Assembly (NCBI GenBank): GCA_964230215.1
Contig: CAXRGQ010000008.1
Span: 1-64,000 of the forward strand
Length of the DNA: 64,000 nucleotides
Direction: 5' to 3'
From: JAUILH01 sp964230215
Lineage (GTDB): Bacteria; Bacteroidota; Bacteroidia; Flavobacteriales_D; JAUILH01
Part shown: one piece after another, positions 1 through 9,677 of the stretch
Layout of the letters: the number at the start of each line of letters is the position of its first letter
Numbering within the stretch: position 1 is the stretch's first letter
Notes under the pieces: model-generated
Told to the model about the DNA's origin: nothing
Seen by the model: the letters and a program-made list of their open reading frames with translations, nothing else
Databases searched by the model: none
Position numbers and translations under genes: made by a program

Positions 1-128
1 GTCGCATATAAGAATTCTAGATTGTTTCCATTTGCTATTCTAATCTTATCAAACTCACTTAAATTAGAGCAAGCGGATATTACCAGAGTGATGGTAAATA
101 AATATATGATCCTTTTTAGGTCGTTCAT
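1..128 (-). CDS. Putative lipoprotein, N-terminal part only
   Basis: An open frame starts with ATG at 128 and runs off the left edge of the window, giving 42 codons. The product begins with a short basic segment, a hydrophobic stretch and a lipobox ending VISAC, so the cysteine at about residue 20 should be lipidated and the protein exported to an outer or inner membrane surface. The remaining visible residues show no domain. The gene is on the same strand as the VWA gene that follows, 131 bases away, but nothing shows that they are co-transcribed. Function unknown; the call rests only on the signal peptide. Confidence 0.6.
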   Translation of the reverse strand, partial: MNDLKRIIYLFTITLVISACSNLSEFDKIRIANGNNLEFLYA

Positions 129-259
129 AATGCATGCCAACTAGTGTATAAAAATATAAAAATTAAACCTTTTATAACTATGCGGGGGGATAAACTGATG
201 TTTATTACTGTTTATACCTTTGGATAATTTTTGGGATTTTTAGACACTAGTGGGGTGGT

Positions 260-1687
260 TTAGTCAATCCTAGCTCCTGTTTTTAACTCTTCTTTTAGCG
301 CTTGTAAGGCGGATTGATAATCCTGTATTTCTATATACCTACCATTGCCTAATTCCGCTACACTCTCCAGGTTTTCTATTGCCTTGTCATTTGGCTTGAT
401 GCCTAGTACTGAGATCACAACGCCCTTTTTCACACCTTTTTTTATCGTTTTTTCAAACCCCCTGTCTTCCTTGTTAAATGTGCCATCCGTAGTTAGAATT
501 AAACTGTTGTGACCGTTGTCTAGATAGGCTTTCATGGCTTGACGATAACCTATTTTTAAGCCCTTTGCCCCGTTGGTCATGCCGTTCGCGCGTAAGCCTT
601 TAATAATGGTCTCAATCTCATCTTTGTTACCAGCCGTCAATTCAATTGGTTTAGATAGTACGGCCGAACTCTCGGCAAATATCACTATGCTTATCTTGTC
701 AATCGGGCGGAGCATATCCACCAATGCCAGCATGGATGATTTTAATAAATCCAATTTACCGTTTAAACCCATTGATGATGATACATCTAATATCAAAACG
801 GTATTGGATGGCTTATATTTATTTATTGAAAATTCAGACGTGTCAATCGCATTGCTAATTGGTGTAGTTTCAATATCGTCTTCATCATCCCCAAAATCAA
901 TGACGATTTCCTCAAAATCTTCGGGCTCATCCACTTTGTCTTCTGGCTCTGGATTGTCTGCCACTTCTAAGCTGTCTTTTTCAGGTAGCGATACTATAGA
1001 CTCTTCAGGCAAAGGTGTTGTGCGCTTTAACTCAATTACTAGGGTGTGATTCTTACGGTTTATAAAGGCTGCGAACTCCTCTGAACTGTATTCCTCCGCA
1101 TCAGCAACGAAATAGTAATACCCCAAAGGAAAGTGTTTTTCCACCTTACCATTGCGATTGGTTTTCCAGTCAAACGCCGTCCTTCCGTCCTTAAGAATCC
1201 TAACATTAGCTCGATGAATAGGCTCTTTGGTGTCGATATCCTGAACAAGAACAGTAAAATCAAAGGACATTTGCTCCTGCTCGTTAACAGGTGTATCAAA
1301 ACTAGGACAAGCCAAGCCAGAAGAATTATTCGGCAATTCCAATACATTACCTTTTAGTTTGATAATCTGGGCTTCATTAGACGAACTTAAGAAAACCCAC
1401 ACATCACTCTTAAAGCGTCCTTCATCAACAGGATTGACTTTAAGTCTGAGAATTATGCTTGAATCGGGTTCAATTTTTTTCTTGCTGTATAAATAGCGTG
1501 TGTTGCGCTCTACATCTACCCTCAATAAATACACGTCTTTGTTGCCCGTATTCTTCAGCGTGATGTCAACTACACGATTAGCAAAGGCATCCATGTCGCC
1601 AAAATCATGCTTGGTGGCTGAATATTCGACTTGTGCAGATACTGCAACAGTGAATACAAGTAATATGTGGATTAAAAAGTATCTCAC
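260..1687 (-). CDS. Exported von Willebrand factor A domain protein with DUF1573-like N-terminal domain
   Basis: 475 residues. It starts with a signal peptide (residues 1-18, ending VSAQ). Next comes an Ig-like domain resembling DUF1573 (about 20-118, with HDFGDM near its start), a carboxypeptidase-regulatory-like beta domain (about 140-222), a very acidic linker (about 230-285) and a VWA domain to the end. The MIDAS motif DVSSSMG is intact at about residue 302, and a TTDGT segment supplies the later metal-site residues. VWA domains bind protein partners through a divalent metal. The start is GTG at 1687; no upstream in-frame ATG gives a better signal peptide. The protein lacks a T9SS sorting domain, so it is probably periplasmic. 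Partner unknown. Confidence 0.8.
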   Translation of the reverse strand: MRYFLIHILLVFTVAVSAQVEYSATKHDFGDMDAFANRVVDITLKNTGNKDVYLLRVDVERNTRYLYSKKKIEPDSSIILRLKVNPVDEGRFKSDVWVFLSSSNEAQIIKLKGNVLELPNNSSGLACPSFDTPVNEQEQMSFDFTVLVQDIDTKEPIHRANVRILKDGRTAFDWKTNRNGKVEKHFPLGYYYFVADAEEYSSEEFAAFINRKNHTLVIELKRTTPLPEESIVSLPEKDSLEVADNPEPEDKVDEPEDFEEIVIDFGDDEDDIETTPISNAIDTSEFSINKYKPSNTVLILDVSSSMGLNGKLDLLKSSMLALVDMLRPIDKISIVIFAESSAVLSKPIELTAGNKDEIETIIKGLRANGMTNGAKGLKIGYRQAMKAYLDNGHNSLILTTDGTFNKEDRGFEKTIKKGVKKGVVISVLGIKPNDKAIENLESVAELGNGRYIEIQDYQSALQALKEELKTGARID

Positions 1688-1734
1688 GAATATAGTGGGG
1701 CAATTATCATGCTAAAGCCAAAAAAGTAACCACA

Positions 1735-2616
1735 TTAGAAGTTTATAAACTGTTGCGGATTGATGGGCTTCCCATTTTGCCATAACTCGAAATGTAAGTG
1801 TGAACCCGTACTATATTCACCACTATCGCCAATAATTGCAATGGGTTCTCCCGCATCTACTCGGTCGCCCACTTTTTTAAGAAGTACTGAGTTATGTTTG
1901 TAAACCGACACTAAATTATTGGTATGCTGAATCTGTATTACGTGGCCTGCATCTGAAGTCCAAGAGGCAAAAATCACAGTGCCATCCAGCGTGCTATTTA
2001 TCCCTGCATTTTCTGGTGCAACAATATCAACACCAAAATGACCGTCTTCTGGCCTAAAACTTTGCGAAATCTCTCCTTCTAAGGGGGTGAAGAAAAACAC
2101 ATTTGACATGGTATTATTACCGCCACTCAAGAAACTGTTTTGTGCTTCAAGATCTAGAAGTTCATCTTCCTCCATCTGCGCCCGCAAAAGACTATCTTCA
2201 ATCGATTTGTTTACTTCCAATTCGGGGTCTTCACCAACATCTAAAGTGTCTACAGCATAGGAACTGGTGTCTCCTGGAATCTCATCGTTTAAAATGGCTT
2301 TAATCGAGTTCATTTGGCGGATTTCTTTTTCTCGATCCTTTACTAGTTCTTGCAGCTCCTGTGCGTTCTGAATTGCTTGTTCTCGCTCGGTGCCGTCTGG
2401 GAAACCAGGCATCATTTCTTTAATTGGTGTGTAGGCAACAAGAAAGTACGTGCCAATGATTAAGGCTAGCGCTACGGCCACTATTATCGTGATGAAATTT
2501 AATGTGCTAAGCTGTGTAGACCATCGCTCAGAGAAGTTGTTGATGTCCATGGACACAATTCGGCGCTTTTCCCGAATGCGATCCCACCATCGTTCTTTCT
2601 CTTTAAACTCAGACAT
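1735..2616 (-). CDS. M23 family metallopeptidase, membrane anchored
   Basis: 293 residues. An N-terminal basic cytoplasmic segment is followed by one transmembrane helix (about residues 38-62) and a coiled-coil or linker region (about 75-165). The C-terminal LytM/M23 domain covers about 185-290. The zinc-site motifs are present: HFGVD for the first His/Asp pair and HLHFE for the HxH motif near the end. M23 enzymes cut peptidoglycan cross-bridges or act as scaffolds. The gene is divergent from porW with 111 bases between starts. An M23 gene beside sprE/porW is an arrangement I recall from gliding flavobacteria. No catalytic residue appears to be missing. Confidence 0.88.
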   Translation of the reverse strand: MSEFKEKERWWDRIREKRRIVSMDINNFSERWSTQLSTLNFITIIVAVALALIIGTYFLVAYTPIKEMMPGFPDGTEREQAIQNAQELQELVKDREKEIRQMNSIKAILNDEIPGDTSSYAVDTLDVGEDPELEVNKSIEDSLLRAQMEEDELLDLEAQNSFLSGGNNTMSNVFFFTPLEGEISQSFRPEDGHFGVDIVAPENAGINSTLDGTVIFASWTSDAGHVIQIQHTNNLVSVYKHNSVLLKKVGDRVDAGEPIAIIGDSGEYSTGSHLHFELWQNGKPINPQQFINF

Positions 2617-2682
2617 GTCTACAAATATCTTTAATAAAATGCTTTAGCACCACAAAAGCCTTAAATATTCGATAAAATAAAA

Positions 2683-2690
2683 TATTTTTG
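2683..2690 (+). promoter_or_regulatory. Bacteroidota -7 promoter element (TATTTTTG) upstream of porW
   Basis: TATTTTTG fits the Bacteroidota consensus TAnnTTTG and lies 37 bases before the porW ATG, the expected distance for a short leader. A matching -33 TTG box is not evident, so the assignment rests on the -7 element and its position. Confidence 0.5.
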
Positions 2691-2727
2691 TTGTTTCGCA
2701 GTTACTATAGGATAGCTGCATTGATTA

Positions 2728-5412
2728 ATGAAACTTAGTTTACAACATACATTCAAGTCAGTTCTTGTAATTGCCCTTCTCGTGCTAGGTGCGGTATCTT
2801 GTAGCACAGAAAAAGATTCGTGGATCCACAGAGGGTATCATGATATGACGGCCCACTACAATGGCTACTTCAACGCACGCGAGCTAATCAAAGAGACACG
2901 CAATAGTTATGAGGCTGAGTATACTGAGGATTACACAACTATTCTCCCAGTATATATTTATCCCGACAATGAGGGCGTAAGTAGCTTTCTGCAACCCATG
3001 GAGGCTGCCGTTGAGAAGACTTCAGTAGTTATCACAAAACACTCTATGCCGAATGCTGAGAATATTCGCCAGCGTAAGAAAACGGAGTATTGTAAATGGA
3101 TTGACGACAACTGGCTGGTTATGGGACAGGCCAATTTCTTTGCTCGCGACTTTGAAGAAGCTGTGAACATTTTTAAGTATGTAAAGGGAACCTATCCTTC
3201 TCAGTCAATTATATATAATGCGGACTTATGGTTAGCTAAATGTGCCATTGAGGTGGAAGATTACGGAACTGCTTTGTCTATTCTAGAATTGACTGAAGAA
3301 ACGGCATTAGAGTACGAAAAGAATCCGCCGAAAAAGCCTTCAAAAAGTAAGTCGGTTGAGTACTATGATATTGCTAGACCAATTGGTAGATTCACCGTTG
3401 CACCTGAACCACCAAAGCACTTTTTAGGAGAGTTATATCAAACGAAGGCGGATATGCACCTCCGAAAAGAAGAGTGGGGTAAAGCAACTGAGAGTCTAGA
3501 AAACGCCATCAAACACACAAAAAATAAGAAAACGAAAACCCGTCTTACCTTCATTCTGGCGCAGGTATATGAAGAAATGGGCGATAAGTCAAGCGCTCGA
3601 AATTATTATGAACTGGTAACAAAAATGACCGCTCCGTATGAGATGGAATTTTACGCGACCATCTACAAAGCGCTTTTATATGATGGTGGTGATACTAGAG
3701 GTCTTCGCGCCCAACTGTTAAAAATGATTAAGGACGAAAAGAACAAGGATTACCTTGATCAAATCTATTTTGTATTGGCTGAGCTAGATTTAGCAGAGGG
3801 AAATAAAGAAGGAGGTATTGAAAATCTCAAATTATCTGCCAAGAATAGTACTTCAAATTCGGTACAAAAAGCCAAGACTTATTTGAGACTAGGCGATATC
3901 TATTACGATGATAAATCATTCCCAAAGGCAAAAACATACTATGATAGCACTTTAACGGTGATTGATCAGCAACATGAAAATTACGACCAGATAGTAGAAA
4001 GAAGTGAAGGTCTTACAGCCTTAGTGCGCAATCTGGATATCTATGAAACGCAAGACAGTTTGTTGACGCTAGTATATAAGGGAGAAAAACATTATTTACG
4101 TGTAATTGATGACATCATCGAAGAGAAGCGAAAAAAAGACGAAGAGGAATTTGAAGCTAGGCAAAATATGCCATCAACGGGTGATGCAGGGGGTGGAGTT
4201 CAGGATTTTGGATCTGGTGCAAATTGGTACTTCTATAACGAGCAGGCGAAAGCGTTTGGTGCAGGAGAGTTTAAGAGAACATGGGGCGATAGACCGTTGG
4301 AAGATGATTGGAGGAGAAGCGATAAGAGCAGTGAAATGATTACTGGAATTCAGGGGGATGAAGAGGAAAACCCAAATGCTCCTGAAAACGACCCTTATGC
4401 ACGCGAGTATTATCTTAAAAATCTCCCATTAACGGATTCTGCAGTTGATTCATCTCACACCCTAATTGCCTCTGCGTTGTATCAGTTAGGAATAATTTAT
4501 AAGGACAAGCTAAACGAACCTAAAACAAGCAACGATTATTTTGAAGAACTCGTTAAGCGTTATGGTGGAACTGAGTCTTCATTGGCTGCACGTTATCAGC
4601 TTTATCTAGCTTACAAAGGAGATGGTAATTTTGGTAAATCTGATATACATAAGAATGTAATTTTAGATGATTATCCAGATAGCGAATATGCTAAAATCAT
4701 TAAGAATCCGAACTTTAAGAAGGAAGAGGAAATAGCGCGCAAAAAACACGGAACCGAATATGATAAGACCTTTGATCAATACATTGGTGGGGCGTATCCA
4801 GAGGTGATTTCTAAATGCGATGAAGTTGTTGCAAGAAGAGAAAGCAATGATTTTATTCCAAAATACCTATTGCTAAAAGCCTATGCACTTGGTCAGGAAG
4901 ATGCAGATGATTTAGATCCTATTCAGCAGTCATTAGAGAAACTGGTAGCTGATTATGGTGAAACAGAGGAAGGCATTAAAGCGAAAAGAATTTTGGAGCG
5001 TTTAAAGAATCAAAGCTCTATTCAAGGAGTAAGCTCAGGTAGCAGCAATTACATCTATAATTCTGAGATGGAGCACTTCTTTGTGCTAGTTTTCCCGAAT
5101 GACGGTAGTAACATCAACCCTGTTAAGCGAGGAATGGCTGACTTTAATGGGAATAATTTTGCGAGCAAGAATTTGAAGATTCGAAATACTTTTATTGGAA
5201 AGGATGACCAGATAGTGGTTGTGAGATCATTTCCTAACAAAGAGGCAGCACAGAATTACTTAAAAATCTTCAAAAAGGACACCAAAGATCTTAGAGGAAT
5301 CTCAGACAAGTATGAGTATTTCGTTATTACCCATAAAAACTACGCTTCTCTGTTTATAGAGAAAGACTTAGAAGGCTACCGAGAGTTCTACCAAAAGAAC
5401 TATTCTAATTAA
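2728..5412 (+). CDS. porW: T9SS / gliding lipoprotein PorW (SprE), TPR-rich
   Basis: 894 residues. The signal peptide ends in the lipobox GAVSC (Cys25), and the mature N-terminus carries the family segment WIHRGYHDMTAHYNGYFNAR. The body is largely helical with tetratricopeptide-type repeats (visible around residues 140-180, 250-300, 380-420 and 590-640). SprE in Flavobacterium johnsoniae and PorW in Porphyromonas gingivalis are outer-membrane-linked lipoproteins needed for type IX secretion, and for gliding where present. The length is that of the family. The 3' end overlaps the convergent GH92 gene by 8 bases. This gene, with gldJ at the other end of the window and six sorting-domain proteins, shows that a T9SS operates in this organism. 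Confidence 0.88.
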   Translation: MKLSLQHTFKSVLVIALLVLGAVSCSTEKDSWIHRGYHDMTAHYNGYFNARELIKETRNSYEAEYTEDYTTILPVYIYPDNEGVSSFLQPMEAAVEKTSVVITKHSMPNAENIRQRKKTEYCKWIDDNWLVMGQANFFARDFEEAVNIFKYVKGTYPSQSIIYNADLWLAKCAIEVEDYGTALSILELTEETALEYEKNPPKKPSKSKSVEYYDIARPIGRFTVAPEPPKHFLGELYQTKADMHLRKEEWGKATESLENAIKHTKNKKTKTRLTFILAQVYEEMGDKSSARNYYELVTKMTAPYEMEFYATIYKALLYDGGDTRGLRAQLLKMIKDEKNKDYLDQIYFVLAELDLAEGNKEGGIENLKLSAKNSTSNSVQKAKTYLRLGDIYYDDKSFPKAKTYYDSTLTVIDQQHENYDQIVERSEGLTALVRNLDIYETQDSLLTLVYKGEKHYLRVIDDIIEEKRKKDEEEFEARQNMPSTGDAGGGVQDFGSGANWYFYNEQAKAFGAGEFKRTWGDRPLEDDWRRSDKSSEMITGIQGDEEENPNAPENDPYAREYYLKNLPLTDSAVDSSHTLIASALYQLGIIYKDKLNEPKTSNDYFEELVKRYGGTESSLAARYQLYLAYKGDGNFGKSDIHKNVILDDYPDSEYAKIIKNPNFKKEEEIARKKHGTEYDKTFDQYIGGAYPEVISKCDEVVARRESNDFIPKYLLLKAYALGQEDADDLDPIQQSLEKLVADYGETEEGIKAKRILERLKNQSSIQGVSSGSSNYIYNSEMEHFFVLVFPNDGSNINPVKRGMADFNGNNFASKNLKIRNTFIGKDDQIVVVRSFPNKEAAQNYLKIFKKDTKDLRGISDKYEYFVITHKNYASLFIEKDLEGYREFYQKNYSN

Positions 5413-8356
5413 TTATTATTTCATCACTAAAAAGCCAGGTCGGTTTTCCTTTACCTAAATGCCAATCTGGATTGGGGCCATAATTTTTAGCTTTAATTCT
5501 GATGTACTTAGCTTTCTTGGCTTTATCAAGTTCTAGTTTATAACGTTGTTGTTTAGCCCCGTAGGTGTGGTCTGGAAATTGGTTTTTCACTGTGCCAACT
5601 GTCTTCCAACGTTTACCGTTCTTAGAAATCTCAACTGTCATTTCGGTCGGAAACCAAATCCATGAGCGTATATCTTGTAAAAACCCAACTTCTACAGCAT
5701 TTACTTTTTGTTTTGAATTTAATTTACATTTTACTTCAAAATCCTCATTGTAAAAGCCTTGCCAGGTATCAGTTCTAAAGTCCTCATTGCCTTTTATTCC
5801 ATCGTAAAGAGTGAGGTCTCCGTTAGCAATGTATTGATTATTATACGGCGTGATGTATTCGACCGTAAACTTGTCTTGGCGTGTAGAAAAGGAGGCATGT
5901 GCTTTTTTAGAAGTTTTTTCTCCCTGAACAGCATAGGCAGTAATCTTGCACGACTTATCAATGGTAAATGGTAGGATGTACTCCTTGGCTTCTCCTCCGT
6001 CAATCGAGTAAAACAAGTCAATCGAACTGGTTGGGTGTTCTATGGTAATTGTTGTTTCGCCCACAAAGCTTTGCCCGTTTTCAGATGAGATGCTTGGTAA
6101 AGCGATCGTTTTATGAATCTCTGGGATGGATGAGCTTGGTACATGCTCGTCTAAGCTTCCCCAATTAGATACCTTTTCCGTGCAATCAAAGACCAGCTTC
6201 TTTCCTATCAAAGTTTCATGATTAATGAATGATTTTGGGTATTGACGTTCATTCACCCTAAGCCTTAAGGGGTAGTTTCCATCACCATATCTATAGGTTG
6301 AGAAGACTTTTCCGTGTTCATTCGTAACGTGAACAGCGTCAAACTTTGGAGGAAAAATCACATAATTTGGATCTCCTGGACAAATTTGATAGATACCCAT
6401 GGCTGCCATAACATACCATGCACTCATCTGGCCACAATCTTCATTTCCAGAAAGGCCATCCGGTGCGGTAGTGTATAGGCTATCTAAGATGTAGTTTACT
6501 TTGTCAATTGTCTTATTGGGTTGATTTAAGTAATGATATAAAAACGGTATATGATGACTTGGTTCGTTTCCATGCGCATACTGGCCAATTAAGCCTGTTA
6601 TGTCCACTTGTTGACGACCTGTGGTACCATCTGTACATAGAAACATGGAATCTATGTGGCGTGCAAATTTGTCTTTGCCACCATGCAATTCAATCATTCC
6701 ATTTACATCATGAGGTGCGAAATAGCTGTACTGCCATGCATTGGCTTCTGTATAATTGAAGTTTACCTCTTTTGGGTCGAACCCCTTTCGCCATCCACCG
6801 TTTAGTTTTGGCGCCATATAACCGTTATTAAATAGGTTTTTATAGTTCTGTGAGCGATCATAAAACTTAGCTGCAAGTTCTTTGTTGCCATATATCTCAG
6901 CCATTTTGGCTATGCACCAATCATCGTAGGCATATTCGAGTGTTTTAGACACAGATTCATGTTCTTTATCAGATGGGATATAGGCGAATTGTTTGTAGGC
7001 ATCTAAACCTAAATGGTCTTGTTCGGCGCTATAAAGACTAGCTTCAAGGTACATTTCAATAGCGTTTTTATTGATATATCCTTTGGAGGCTGCATCTGCA
7101 ATAACGGACACACTATGGTAGCCAATCATACAACCAGTGTAATTGCCAGCGAGTTCCCAAACGGGCAATTGTCCGCCATCTCTGTACTGTTTTAAAAAGG
7201 TTTGAAGGAAGTATTTTGTGCGTATAGGCTGGGTAAGCGTGTAAAGAGGGTGCGTAGCTCTAAAGGTATCCCACAACGAGAAAATAGTGTACTGTGGATT
7301 GTCTTTGTTGGTTTGATGGATTTGTAAATCGGTGCCACGATATCTACCATCTACGTCCATAAACAGGTTAGGAGCGATCATGGTATGGTATAAGGCCGTG
7401 TAAAATTTCACTCGATCATTTCTGCTGCCGCCTTCAACTCTGATTTTTTGTAATTCTTTTCGCCAAGTCTCTTGTGCAGCTTTAGTGTAGTCGCCAAAAT
7501 TCCAGTGGGGAGCTTCCGTGTCCAAATTGTTTTTAGCGCCTTGAATATCAACAGGGCTGATACCAACTTTACACATTATTTGTGTTGTGTCGTTACAATC
7601 ATATTCAACGATAGCAATTGATCCGTCATTGTTTAATGTGTACGAATTGAATGGTCGGGAGAATTCAGCGTAAAAATATACGTGCTGTTCTTTAGCCCAC
7701 GCTTCCGATATTCTGAAGCCCTGAATTATTCTGTTATTAATGATTTCCAGTTTGTGATTAATCAATTTATCTCTGTGCTGTAAATCAATAGCAAAGCTCA
7801 TGGTGCCAGCTTTAGAAGCCGAATATAAGTGAACGCCCACGCGATTGGTGGCAGTCATTTCACAGCGAATTCCATTGTCCAAGTCAACTTGATAAAAACC
7901 GGGCATAGCACGTTCCGCTTCTTTTTTAAACCCTGAACCATATATTTTATAGCGTTCATTTCCTTGTGGGAGCTCATTGGCTTTAATGGATTTATTCATA
8001 GGGGTGATGAGCACATCAGCATAATCAGAAACACCTGTTCCACTTAAATGTGTGTGACTAAAGCCATAGACAATTGAGTCTGAATAGTGATAGCCAGAAC
8101 ATCCATCCCAACCATCTAGACGTGTATCGGGTGATAATTGCACCATTCCAAATGGCATAGTAGGACCAGGAAAAGTATGACCATGACCGCCAGTGCCAAT
8201 AAAGGGGTCTACTGAATAGAGGGGATCTTCTTCTATAGCTACAAACCGTTCGTAAGGCTCAGTAAGAGATTCATCTTGACCAAATACGGTAAACGAAAGC
8301 ACACTAGTGATGACAAGCAGCTTAAGTCTTTTTAATTTTATATCCTTCCAATCCAT
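5405..8356 (-). CDS. GH92 family alpha-mannosidase (exo-acting, exported)
   Basis: 983 residues. A signal peptide (about 1-27, ending TVFGQ) precedes the GH92 catalytic region (about 45-745), which opens with the family signature GTGGHGHTFPGPTMPFGM. Catalytic-site motifs are intact: NEPSHH with Glu about 598, and NEDCGQ with Asp about 640. GH92 enzymes are calcium-dependent alpha-mannosidases that trim mannose from N-glycans or mannans. A chitobiase-C-terminal-like beta domain (about 750-830) and a discoidin (F5/8 C)-like module (about 840-983) follow. The gene overlaps the transporter upstream by 35 bases, so uptake of a released sugar is the likely linked step. No sorting domain, so a periplasmic location is likely. 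Confidence 0.93.
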   Translation of the reverse strand: MDWKDIKLKRLKLLVITSVLSFTVFGQDESLTEPYERFVAIEEDPLYSVDPFIGTGGHGHTFPGPTMPFGMVQLSPDTRLDGWDGCSGYHYSDSIVYGFSHTHLSGTGVSDYADVLITPMNKSIKANELPQGNERYKIYGSGFKKEAERAMPGFYQVDLDNGIRCEMTATNRVGVHLYSASKAGTMSFAIDLQHRDKLINHKLEIINNRIIQGFRISEAWAKEQHVYFYAEFSRPFNSYTLNNDGSIAIVEYDCNDTTQIMCKVGISPVDIQGAKNNLDTEAPHWNFGDYTKAAQETWRKELQKIRVEGGSRNDRVKFYTALYHTMIAPNLFMDVDGRYRGTDLQIHQTNKDNPQYTIFSLWDTFRATHPLYTLTQPIRTKYFLQTFLKQYRDGGQLPVWELAGNYTGCMIGYHSVSVIADAASKGYINKNAIEMYLEASLYSAEQDHLGLDAYKQFAYIPSDKEHESVSKTLEYAYDDWCIAKMAEIYGNKELAAKFYDRSQNYKNLFNNGYMAPKLNGGWRKGFDPKEVNFNYTEANAWQYSYFAPHDVNGMIELHGGKDKFARHIDSMFLCTDGTTGRQQVDITGLIGQYAHGNEPSHHIPFLYHYLNQPNKTIDKVNYILDSLYTTAPDGLSGNEDCGQMSAWYVMAAMGIYQICPGDPNYVIFPPKFDAVHVTNEHGKVFSTYRYGDGNYPLRLRVNERQYPKSFINHETLIGKKLVFDCTEKVSNWGSLDEHVPSSSIPEIHKTIALPSISSENGQSFVGETTITIEHPTSSIDLFYSIDGGEAKEYILPFTIDKSCKITAYAVQGEKTSKKAHASFSTRQDKFTVEYITPYNNQYIANGDLTLYDGIKGNEDFRTDTWQGFYNEDFEVKCKLNSKQKVNAVEVGFLQDIRSWIWFPTEMTVEISKNGKRWKTVGTVKNQFPDHTYGAKQQRYKLELDKAKKAKYIRIKAKNYGPNPDWHLGKGKPTWLFSDEIIIN

Positions 8357-9677
8357 AGTACATCAAATATACGTAACAAATAACGGGCACTAAGTAGGCG
8401 AGTTGAAGACCATAATTGTCCGATACAGAGCCCATAAGTGGAGGAATAATGGCGCCTCCACCTATCATCATGACCAAAAGAGACGAGCCCTGAGCAGTAT
8501 ATTCCTTCAATCCATTTATAGCCAACGTAAAGATATTAGACCACATAATGGAGTTAAATAATCCAACGCCTAACAAACTCCAGAAGGCAACTTCACCTTC
8601 ACCCAAACTTGCTGTTAATAATAGAGCTATCACGGCTAATGCAAATAAACTTAAACTGGTATGTGGCACTGAACGACCTAATATAAACAGCACAAAATTC
8701 AGCGTTATAAAGATCCAGATGGGGTAGATATCATTAAACCCTAAATCTGATTTTATATTAACAGAAAGCAACAATATCAAGAACGAAACACCTGCTAACA
8801 AAAACATCCATAATAGTTTCTTGGCTTGTGATAGATCTGTATTAAAGTAGGCAGCACCAGCGAATCTTCCTATCATAGCCCCACCCCAATATAGGCTTAG
8901 CATACTGCTTGCATGAGATTCACTTAATCCCATTATGTCTGGAAGTTGACCAAATTCTATGATTTTACTACCGACTGCAACTTCAGCCCCAACGTAACAG
9001 AATATGGCAACCATCCCCAGCTTTAAATGACGGAATTTAAACACGCCTTGATCGGCTGCTATTTTATCTGAATTAACAAAATGAGGCATGTCGGTGCGTT
9101 TTACCAATAGTGCAAGCGTGAAAAAAAGCGTTGCAGCTATTAGGTATGGATATCGCAGGGCATCAATTCCCGTGAAGTATTCCAGGATAAAATAACCTCC
9201 AACTAAAGGACTTAATGTTGTGCCAAGCGAATTAAATCCTTGCGCTAGGTTTAATCGACTGGAGGCTGTTTCTTCTGAGCCTAGTATGGAGGCATAGGGA
9301 TTCGCTGAAATCTGTAACAATGTAAATCCCAGACCGATTATAAATAAGGGTATTAGATACATACCAAAACTATCTATAAAGCTCATTGGGTATATCAAAA
9401 AACATCCAAAACCTGATATGAGCAGGCCCCAGACAATACCGTTCTTATAACCAATTTTATTGATAGGGTCTCCCGTTTTTCTGCTGACCAAATAATAGGC
9501 AAGTGAACCTAAGAAGTAGGCACCAAAAAAGGCAGACTGAATAAGCATAGACTGTGCGTCATTCAAATCGAATTTTGCTTTGCAATAGGGCACTAGAATA
9601 TCTAGAATCACGGTCATAAACCCCCACATAAAGAAGAGGGATACAAGCAAGGCAAACGCGATGGTTTTATTGCGCAT
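8322..9677 (-). CDS. MFS sugar permease of the fucose:H+ symporter (FHS) type
   Basis: 451 residues with about 12 predicted membrane helices. The N-terminus contains FFMWGFMTVILDILVPY, close to the FucP/GluP family signature of a WGF motif followed by an LVP-like turn. FHS permeases import fucose, glucose, galactose, N-acetylglucosamine or mannose with protons; the substrate cannot be read from sequence. Its position directly before the GH92 mannosidase suggests mannose or a manno-oligosaccharide product. The ATG at 9677 abuts the stop codon of the upstream gene, and the 3' end overlaps GH92, so the four minus-strand genes form one operon. Confidence 0.9.
   Translation of the reverse strand: MRNKTIAFALLVSLFFMWGFMTVILDILVPYCKAKFDLNDAQSMLIQSAFFGAYFLGSLAYYLVSRKTGDPINKIGYKNGIVWGLLISGFGCFLIYPMSFIDSFGMYLIPLFIIGLGFTLLQISANPYASILGSEETASSRLNLAQGFNSLGTTLSPLVGGYFILEYFTGIDALRYPYLIAATLFFTLALLVKRTDMPHFVNSDKIAADQGVFKFRHLKLGMVAIFCYVGAEVAVGSKIIEFGQLPDIMGLSESHASSMLSLYWGGAMIGRFAGAAYFNTDLSQAKKLLWMFLLAGVSFLILLLSVNIKSDLGFNDIYPIWIFITLNFVLFILGRSVPHTSLSLFALAVIALLLTASLGEGEVAFWSLLGVGLFNSIMWSNIFTLAINGLKEYTAQGSSLLVMMIGGGAIIPPLMGSVSDNYGLQLAYLVPVICYVYLMYYGLEGYKIKKT

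Noticed and set aside
141..251. Inverted pair ACTAGTGT/ACACTAGT around the gap before the VWA gene
   Set aside because: Eight bases separated by about 100 bases is not convincing as a functional structure.
573..1049. Long plus-strand open frame opposite the VWA gene
   Set aside because: It is antisense to a clear VWA domain, low in complexity (Ser-rich) because of the opposite acidic linker, and matches no family.
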